From NCBI GenBank assembly GCA_030066475.1, contig JASJBO010000174.1, positions 1 to 16,138 of the forward strand: a stretch of DNA of 16,138 nucleotides, read 5' to 3'. Below, one piece after another: positions 8,040-13,284 of this stretch. The DNA comes from Myxococcota bacterium. GTDB taxonomy: Bacteria > Myxococcota_A > UBA9160 > PR03. The notes under the pieces are model-generated. The model made no database searches. It was not told the DNA's origin and saw only the letters and a program-made list of their open reading frames with translations. The position numbers and the translations under genes were made by a program. The number at the start of each line of letters is the position of its first letter. Position 1 is the stretch's first letter.

Positions 8040-8897
8040 TCAGGGCACCTGCACGAGGACGCGGCCGTCCTCGACCCGCGCCGGATAGCGCGGCAGCTGG
8101 ACGTCGGGCGCGGTCAGACACTCGCCGGTGTCGAGGGCGTACCGGAAGCCGTGGTAGGGACAGGTCAGCACGCCGTCGCGGAGCTCCGCGTCGTCCAGGG
8201 GCATGCCGAGGTGGGCACAGGCGTTGGCGTAGGCGCGCAGCTCCCCCCCGATCGCGGTGAGCAGCACGCTCGCCTTCGCCAGCTCGACCACCCGGGTGCC
8301 GCCCTCGGGCACCGTTTCGCGCGGGCCGGCGTCCTCCCAGGGCCGCGCGAAGGGGCTCGTGTCGGGACTGCTGATCGTCAGCAGCCCGGAGCCGCGGCCC
8401 TGCACGACGCTCACCTTCGTGATCTCGGCCGCCGCCTCGAAGATCGCCTTCTCGATGCCGAGGCGGACCGTATCGCCGCTGAAGCTGCAGCCGTCACAGG
8501 TGCCGAGCAGTCGGATTCGCACCTCGGGCGGATCGACGCTCACGAGCTCGACGTCGCCCTCGTGGCCCGCGAGCGCGGGGCGCACCGAAGCCAGGGCGGC
8601 CTCGATCCGGTCGTGAAGGCTCGGCTCCGGCGGGCGCAGCAGGCCGTGGTAGCTCAGCACGTTGAAGACCCAGGGGTCGTCGACCGCGGCGCGCAGGGCC
8701 GCCAGCCCCTCGGGCGAGGCCTTGACCGACTGGATCAGACGCCGAAAGGCCCCGGCCTGGATGTCCTCGAGCGTCGTGCGCAGAGCCTGCACGGCCTGCC
8801 GGTGTCCGGGCTCGTCCCAGCTCTCGACGACGCGCTCGAGGGACTCGAGGTCGCCGACCAGCGCCTCGAGGCTGCGCTCCGGCCGGCTCTCGCTCAT
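8040..8897 (-). CDS. NifU-like / Rieske [2Fe-2S] fusion protein, candidate hydrogenase electron carrier or Fe-S assembly factor
   Basis: This 285-residue protein has three parts. A helical N-terminal region spans about 1-92. A NifU C-terminal-like domain (about 93-165) carries the CDGC pair (Cys134, Cys137). A C-terminal Rieske ferredoxin domain (about 200-285) carries both ligand boxes, Cys227-Ala-His229 and Cys246-Pro-Tyr-His249. The Rieske ligands suggest electron transfer. The NifU pair suggests binding or delivery of an Fe-S cluster, possibly to HupS. There is no signal or membrane anchor, so it should be soluble and cytoplasmic. The ATG overlaps the TPR gene stop as ATGA. Rieske/NifU-type proteins accompany group 2a and 1h hydrogenases in mycobacteria and were proposed there as electron relays (from memory). 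Which role applies here is not settled by sequence. Confidence 0.92.
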   Translation of the reverse strand: MSESRPERSLEALVGDLESLERVVESWDEPGHRQAVQALRTTLEDIQAGAFRRLIQSVKASPEGLAALRAAVDDPWVFNVLSYHGLLRPPEPSLHDRIEAALASVRPALAGHEGDVELVSVDPPEVRIRLLGTCDGCSFSGDTVRLGIEKAIFEAAAEITKVSVVQGRGSGLLTISSPDTSPFARPWEDAGPRETVPEGGTRVVELAKASVLLTAIGGELRAYANACAHLGMPLDDAELRDGVLTCPYHGFRYALDTGECLTAPDVQLPRYPARVEDGRVLVQVP

Positions 8898-9877
8898 CCG
8901 GGCCCCCCGGTCTGCTGGAGGAGATCGCGCGACAGCTCGTCGATCAGCTCCGCGACCACCCCAGCCCGGTCCGTCACCTGATGGGCGATGAAGACCGCGC
9001 GCGCCGTACGCAGCAGCTCGACGGCGCGGGCCAGGTTCTCGGGGTTGCCCCGCTCTGGTGCGTCGAAGTCGTCGGGCAGGTTCATCAGCGCGTTCGCCTT
9101 GTTGGCGAGGGTATTGGCGTACTCGACCGGGGTGTCGTACTCGGTGCGGACCTTGAGCGCCTCGTCGTAGGCCTCGACGGCGCGCAGCAGGTTCTCGAAG
9201 CGGTGGGCGGTCTGGACGGCCTGGAGCGCGTTGCCGAGGTTGTTCTGCAGCATCGCGTACTCGCTAGGGTCCTCCTCGAGCGTCACGACCTTGAGCGCCT
9301 CGCGAAAGGACTGGACCGCGAGTGCCTCGCGCATCTGGTCCTGCTCCGGGGCCAGCCGCATGGAGAGGTAGGCGGTGGCGAGATTGTTGTGGATGACCGC
9401 GTACTCGCGCGGGAAGCGGTCGAGGCGGAAGGTCCGGAGCGCACTCTGGTAGAGCTCGATCGCCTTCGGCAGCGCGGCCAGGCCGACCCCGGCCAGCGCC
9501 TGCAGCACCAGGCCCAGGCTCGTCTCGACCTCGGCCACCTCCTCGGCGTCGCCCTGCTCGCGCAGCACGGGCAGGGCGGCCTCGAAGGCCCGCTGCGCCT
9601 CCTGCAGCGAGTCGCTGCCGCCGCCCGGGAGGCGCCGTAGCGCCGAGCCGCGACCCGCCAGGACCCGCGCGCGGGCCACCGGGTCTTCGGCCGCCAGCTC
9701 CATGGCGCGGTCGTAGAGATGCAGCGCGTCGAAGAGGTCCTGGGGGGCCTTGGGCTTGCGCTGCAGATCGAGCGCGAAGTCGACGAGCGCCTCTGCGCGC
9801 TCGAGGGGAGGACGACCGGTCGCCGTGACCTCGGAGAGCGTGGCCTGCACGTGCGCGCTCGGTTCGGGCAGGCTCAC
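8894..9877 (-). CDS. TPR-repeat accessory protein of the hydrogenase operon
   Basis: The 327-residue all-helical protein carries about six tetratricopeptide-like units, for example near residues 50-83, 90-128, 137-172, 185-220, 229-267 and 282-315. Recurring pieces are AxxxYxxAL followed by YAxxxNNLAxA. The GTG start overlaps the endopeptidase stop as GTGA, and no better start lies upstream. It has no signal peptide or metal motif. TPR proteins mediate protein-protein contacts. Its place between the endopeptidase and the NifU/Rieske gene suggests a chaperone or docking platform for hydrogenase assembly or for the electron-transfer partner; this is inference. A comparable TPR gene is, as I recall, part of the cyanobacterial extended hyp operon. 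Confidence 0.88.
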   Translation of the reverse strand: MSLPEPSAHVQATLSEVTATGRPPLERAEALVDFALDLQRKPKAPQDLFDALHLYDRAMELAAEDPVARARVLAGRGSALRRLPGGGSDSLQEAQRAFEAALPVLREQGDAEEVAEVETSLGLVLQALAGVGLAALPKAIELYQSALRTFRLDRFPREYAVIHNNLATAYLSMRLAPEQDQMREALAVQSFREALKVVTLEEDPSEYAMLQNNLGNALQAVQTAHRFENLLRAVEAYDEALKVRTEYDTPVEYANTLANKANALMNLPDDFDAPERGNPENLARAVELLRTARAVFIAHQVTDRAGVVAELIDELSRDLLQQTGGPG

Positions 9878-10383
9878 GCTCGCGTCTCCCGGGCCGCGAC
9901 CGCGCTGCGGCCAGCCGCGTCGTGAAGGGCGACGAGGGCGAGCAACTCCTGGTGGAGCCGGTCTGCCGCCGCGCGCACCGGGTCCGAGAGCTCGAGACCG
10001 AAGCCGGTGCGCTCCACCTCGACCAGACGGACGCGCACCTCGCTCGGGAAGTCGTCGCGGAAGATCTTCCGGCCGGCCGCGAGCGCGTGCTGCCAGCGGA
10101 AGTCGTGGAGGCTGTAGGAGGGCTCCGGAAGGCTCTCGAGCATCTCACCGGGGACGTCGAAGATCGCGCCGGGGTCGGCGCCCGAACGGCAGGCGTCGAC
10201 CAGCACGAGCGCCTGGGCGCCGCGGGCGGCGAACATCACGTCCATGCCGCCCGTGCCGCAGTCGAAGGCCCGAACGCCGGGAACGGGGCGGCGCCGCAGC
10301 ACGTCGGCCAGGCGTTGGACGACGACGACGCCCACGCCGTCGTCCTCGCGGTTCGTGTTTCCGCAGCCGATGACGGCCAGCAA
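9874..10383 (-). CDS. hupW: [NiFe] hydrogenase large-subunit maturation endopeptidase (HupW/HupD/HycI family)
   Basis: This protease removes the C-terminal peptide of HupL after nickel insertion. With a TTG start at 10381-10383 the protein is 169 residues and begins MLAVIGCGNTNREDDGVG, matching the usual family N-terminus. GGAGG (10389-10393) lies 5 bp upstream of the TTG. An ATG at 10491 is in frame but would add 36 basic, unconserved residues and overlap hupL by 53 bp. Metal/nickel-sensing residues equivalent to E. coli HybD Glu16, Asp62 and His93 appear to be Asp15, Asp63 (VDACRSG) and His93 (SLHDFRW). The DCGTGGMD segment matches the family DGGTxGxE box. It is most likely dedicated to the adjacent group 2a large subunit. 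Confidence 0.9.
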   Translation of the reverse strand: MLAVIGCGNTNREDDGVGVVVVQRLADVLRRRPVPGVRAFDCGTGGMDVMFAARGAQALVLVDACRSGADPGAIFDVPGEMLESLPEPSYSLHDFRWQHALAAGRKIFRDDFPSEVRVRLVEVERTGFGLELSDPVRAAADRLHQELLALVALHDAAGRSAVAARETRA

Positions 10384-10388
10384 GGGGG

Positions 10389-10393
10389 CCTCC
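10389..10393 (-). promoter_or_regulatory. Ribosome binding site deciding the endopeptidase start
   Basis: A perfect GGAGG on the minus strand sits 5 bases before the TTG at 10381-10383. It lies within the 55-bp spacer after the hupL stop. It favours the short, family-like N-terminus over the in-frame ATG inside hupL. Confidence 0.6.
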
Positions 10394-10438
10394 GCGCCTC
10401 GCGACGGACGCGAGGCGACCAGTTGGACGCGGGCGGGC

Positions 10439-12034
10439 TCAGGTGGTCCGGAAGCTCGCCAGCTCCTCGCCGGTCTTCTTGTCGTACGCATGCACCGTGC
10501 AGACCAGGCAAGAGTCGAAGCTCCGTGCCACGTGCCCGACCTCCACGGGGTCGTGCTTGTTGGCGATCGGTGTTCCGATCAGCGCCTCCTCGATCGGACC
10601 GCGCGCGCCGTCCTGATCCCGCGGACCCACGTTCCAGGTCGTGGGCGCGACGATCTGGTAGTTCTTGATCTTGCCGTCCTCGACCTCGATCCAGTGCGCC
10701 AGCGCACCGCGGATCGCCTCCGTGGCGCCCCAGCCGCGTCCGTCCCGGGGCTTGGGCTTCTGGTAGAAGGGCTCGTCCAGGCGGAACTCGCGCAGGCAGC
10801 GCTCCGCCTCGCGGTAGAGCTTGATGGTCTCGTGCATGCGCGCGAGCTGCCGCAGGTGGAGGCTCGCGCCACCCAGCTTCTTGTAGCAGTCGAGGATGAA
10901 CGGGTCGTGGTGCTGCCAGCCGTGGCCGTGGGTGCCTCCAGCGACCATCTGGCGCGCGAAGGGCCCCGCCTCCAGGCGCCCGTACTCGATGTCGCGCACC
11001 GCGGTGCACCAGCTGTAGGCGCCGTCGAAGTCGGCCGCGTTCTTGGCGATGGCCCGTGTCGTGCGTTCGTAGGGGTGGACCTGCTCTTCGCCCTCGGCGT
11101 ACCAGCTGTGGATGGTGTTCTCGCGCAGCCGGTCCTGAGACATCGTGAGGTGCGTGTCCGAGGCGCCGTCGTAGATGCCGCTCTTCATGATGACGGCGTC
11201 GTTGCGCCCCTCGATGGTCGGGTCCTGGTACTTGTCCTCGTGGGGCAGGTAGCCCCAGGTGATGTAGCGGCCGACGCCCGCGCCGTACTTGTCGAGGCCG
11301 TAGTCGAGGCCCGCCTTCCAGTAGAAGGCCAGGTCGCTGGCCGCCTGCTCGGGGGTCTCCTCCATCCAGGCCATGAAGTCGTCGTAGCTCTGGATCTCCT
11401 CGTAGCGCTCGATCGAGCAGCCGAGCCAGCAGGGCTCGAGCCAGTTGCGGCGGTAGTACTCGAGGATGCCCCAGGCGCGGGTGACGTCGGTGAGCGTCGG
11501 CGCGCACATGACACCGCCCGGTACCATGTAGCTCGAGTGGGGCCACTGCCCTCCGAGCAGCGCGTAGATCTCGACGGGCTTGCCGCTGATGGTGACGCCG
11601 AGCTCGTAGGAGGAGCCGACGAAGGGAGCGAAGCGCTTCACCGCCTCTTCGTAGTGGGGCGAGCCGCTGTACTTCTCGTTGGTGAGATCGATGGCGTAGA
11701 GGCCGTAGAAGTAGCGCGGCTGGCTCTGCAGGCTCTCGGTGATCTGGCCCAGGTTGCGGGCGATGATGGCGTTGCGCGGGACGTGCGTGCCGTAGGCGGT
11801 GTCGAGCGCCCAGGCGGCGCAGGTCAGGTGCGAGGCGCCGCAGATCCCGCACGCACGCGGCGTGACCACGAGCCCGGCCTGCGGGTCCTTGCCCTTCAGG
11901 ATGAGCTCGAAGCCGCGGAACATCTCCGCCTGGGTCCAGGCGTTCACGACCTCGCCGTCGTCGATCTCGACCCGCACGTCCAGGTCTCCCTCGACGCGAC
12001 CGACCGGGGAGATCTCCATGATTTCGGTGGTCAT
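10439..12034 (-). CDS. hupL: Group 2a-type [NiFe] uptake hydrogenase large subunit
   Basis: This 531-residue subunit carries the NiFe active site that splits H2. The N-terminal box is RACGICGASH (Cys62, Cys65, His69). The C-terminal box is DSCLVCTVH (Cys509, Cys512, His515), the group 2 form in which Ser replaces the Pro of DPC. A 16-residue extension follows His515 and is the expected target of the adjacent endopeptidase. The start MTTEIMEISPVGRVEGDLD is typical; AAGGGAG (12042-12048) precedes the ATG by 7 bp. Overall sequence recalls cyanobacterial HupL and mycobacterial HucL, supporting the group 2a call. It lies 34 bp downstream of hupS. It probably oxidises H2 at low concentration in air, as its relatives do, and is cytoplasmic or membrane-associated on the inner face. 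Confidence 0.96.
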   Translation of the reverse strand: MTTEIMEISPVGRVEGDLDVRVEIDDGEVVNAWTQAEMFRGFELILKGKDPQAGLVVTPRACGICGASHLTCAAWALDTAYGTHVPRNAIIARNLGQITESLQSQPRYFYGLYAIDLTNEKYSGSPHYEEAVKRFAPFVGSSYELGVTISGKPVEIYALLGGQWPHSSYMVPGGVMCAPTLTDVTRAWGILEYYRRNWLEPCWLGCSIERYEEIQSYDDFMAWMEETPEQAASDLAFYWKAGLDYGLDKYGAGVGRYITWGYLPHEDKYQDPTIEGRNDAVIMKSGIYDGASDTHLTMSQDRLRENTIHSWYAEGEEQVHPYERTTRAIAKNAADFDGAYSWCTAVRDIEYGRLEAGPFARQMVAGGTHGHGWQHHDPFILDCYKKLGGASLHLRQLARMHETIKLYREAERCLREFRLDEPFYQKPKPRDGRGWGATEAIRGALAHWIEVEDGKIKNYQIVAPTTWNVGPRDQDGARGPIEEALIGTPIANKHDPVEVGHVARSFDSCLVCTVHAYDKKTGEELASFRTT

Positions 12035-12068
12035 GTGCTCGCTCCCTTCCGTACTGTGCGTGCGTCGC

Positions 12069-13031
12069 TCACACGACGAAGATGTCTTCCTTGGACCACT
12101 GAGGCGCCGCGCCCTTGCCGGCTGCCACGAGCGTCAGGTAGGTGCGCTTGTCGAAGCCGGTGGGCACCTCGTTCGGCAGCCCGAGCGTGGTAGGCGTCGC
12201 GAAGACCGTGCCCGGCATCAGGTCGTGGTGCGGGAACTCGGGCTCGGTGCAGCCGATGCAGGGCATGCCGGCTCGCGTCTTCGACGAGACGCGGTTCCAC
12301 AGGATGCGGTTGCAGGGCGACCGGGTGAAGGGGCCGCGGCAGCCGAGCTCGTAGAACAGGCAGCCCTTGCGCTGGCCGAAGCCGGGCGCGTTCACCTTGT
12401 AGGCGAAGTGCATGTTCCGGGTGCAGCCCGTCTGGGTGAAGCTCGTGAAGAAGGTGGCCGGCCGGTTGAGCTCGTCGAACTTGAGGTCGCCGGCGCGGCC
12501 CGTTGCGATGGCGACGAGGATCTGGGTGATCCAGTCCGGATGGGCGGGGCAGCCGGGGATGTTCACCACCGGAAGCCCCGCCTTCGAGCGGAAGCCCTCG
12601 CCGAGGAAGCCGCCTGCGCTGCGCTTCAGGAACTGGAGCCCCGTCGAGTCGGAGGGGTTGGGCGGCGTCGCGGGGATCCCGCCCCAGGTGGCGCAGTCGC
12701 CCACGGCCACCACGAAGTCGGCGGCCGCGCTGAGGGCGGAGACCCATTCCTTCATGGGCTTGCCGGCGAAGCGGTTCCAGTTGCCCGTGCCGTCGGGCGC
12801 CTGGATCACCGTGCCTTCGAAGACGAAGATGTCGAGCTTCGTCTCTCCGCTGATGCAGCGCGTCAGAAGCGACTGCACCCCCTCGCCCAGCTCCAGTCCC
12901 AGCGAGGGATGCCAGAGGATGTTGATTCCGAAGTCGGTGACGAGATCGCAGGCGCTGGGCTCCTCCGCGTTCAGGAACGACATGGAGTTTCCCGAGCAAG
13001 CGCCGCCTTGGAGCCAGAGTACGTTCGCCAA
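12069..13031 (-). CDS. hupS: Group 2a-type [NiFe] uptake hydrogenase small subunit
   Basis: This 320-residue subunit holds the three Fe-S clusters that carry electrons from the active site. It begins directly with the mature domain (MANVLWLQGGACSGN), with no Tat signal and no C-terminal membrane helix. Cluster motifs include Cys12, GDCATWGG (Cys113), IPGCPAHPDW (Cys161), TGC203, GC224, GC231, PC240 and CIGC (258/261). Against group 1 enzymes, the proximal position four of CxxC is Asn15, and the distal His appears to be Gln200. These changes suit [3Fe-4S] or otherwise high-potential clusters, as reported for mycobacterial Huc (from memory). The start is TTG at 13029-13031: an in-frame TGA lies ten codons upstream and no ATG or GTG intervenes. 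GAGGGGG (13037-13043) is 5 bp before it. Alternative group symbol: hucS. Confidence 0.96.
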   Translation of the reverse strand: MANVLWLQGGACSGNSMSFLNAEEPSACDLVTDFGINILWHPSLGLELGEGVQSLLTRCISGETKLDIFVFEGTVIQAPDGTGNWNRFAGKPMKEWVSALSAAADFVVAVGDCATWGGIPATPPNPSDSTGLQFLKRSAGGFLGEGFRSKAGLPVVNIPGCPAHPDWITQILVAIATGRAGDLKFDELNRPATFFTSFTQTGCTRNMHFAYKVNAPGFGQRKGCLFYELGCRGPFTRSPCNRILWNRVSSKTRAGMPCIGCTEPEFPHHDLMPGTVFATPTTLGLPNEVPTGFDKRTYLTLVAAGKGAAPQWSKEDIFVV

Positions 13032-13036
13032 TGGAG

Positions 13037-13043
13037 CCCCCTC
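13037..13043 (-). promoter_or_regulatory. Ribosome binding site for hupS
   Basis: GAGGGGG on the minus strand lies 5 bases before the TTG codon. It supports TTG as the real start of the operon's first gene. Confidence 0.55.
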
Positions 13044-13081
13044 GCAAGCGTTCTTTCGTCACCCTAACAGCGCCTTTCGCG

Positions 13082-13105
13082 GAACGGAAGAACGGATCGC
13101 CGTTC
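13082..13105. repeat. Direct plus inverted GAACGG repeat upstream of hupS
   Basis: GAACGGA occurs at 13082-13088 and again at 13090-13096, 8 bp apart. The second copy forms a perfect 6-4-6 inverted repeat with CCGTTC at 13100-13105. It lies about 50-75 bp before the hupS start and could be an operator or activator site for the hydrogenase operon. Chance cannot be excluded in GC-rich DNA. Confidence 0.45.
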
Positions 13106-13270
13106 GCCCTGCCGTCGAAGGGGTGCACGCGGATTCTCCGGCGCGGGGTCCGGCGCATGGGCAGGGACGCCCGACGGCGTGCTGCTCCCGTCGACATTCG
13201 CCCCCCTGGGGTGGCACGATGGCGGTGGACTCGGTGCGCTGGCGATCGGGCCCGCCGCGCACGGGTCGCC

Positions 13271-13276
13271 GGGAGG
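13271..13276 (+). promoter_or_regulatory. Ribosome binding site for the cyclase gene
   Basis: GGGAGG is followed after 8 bases by GTG at 13285. It is the strongest ribosome-site match ahead of the first membrane helix and decides the start over the ATG at 13219. Confidence 0.55.
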
Positions 13277-13284
13277 CCGCGCGC

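Larger units (their letters stand above)
13032..13284. promoter_or_regulatory. Divergent intergenic region between hupS and the cyclase gene
   Basis: This is the only substantial non-coding stretch in the window and must hold the hydrogenase operon promoter and the cyclase promoter. No convincing -35/-10 or -24/-12 pair is seen on either strand; a weak TAGGGT lies at 13066-13071 on the minus strand. A repeat/inverted repeat (13082-13105) is described separately. The rest (13106-13284) is GC-rich. It is open in the cyclase frame, but I regard it as mostly untranslated because the best ribosome site is at its right end. Confidence 0.55.

Noticed and set aside
10384..10491. ATG at 10489-10491 as the endopeptidase start
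   Set aside because: It adds 36 basic residues unlike the family N-terminus and overlaps hupL; TTG 10381-10383 with GGAGG fits better.
1..13031. Very frequent CTCGAG/GAGCTC hexamers throughout
   Set aside because: They follow from Leu-Glu/Glu-Leu codon pairs with strong C/G third-position preference, not from a repeat family.
13212..13227. TGGCAC resembling half of a sigma-54 promoter
   Set aside because: The required TTGC-like second half at proper spacing is absent.
12412..13284. Extension of the cyclase frame back to 12412, overlapping hupS
   Set aside because: The added residues are antisense to hupS, resemble nothing known, and the ribosome site at 13271-13276 supports GTG 13285.
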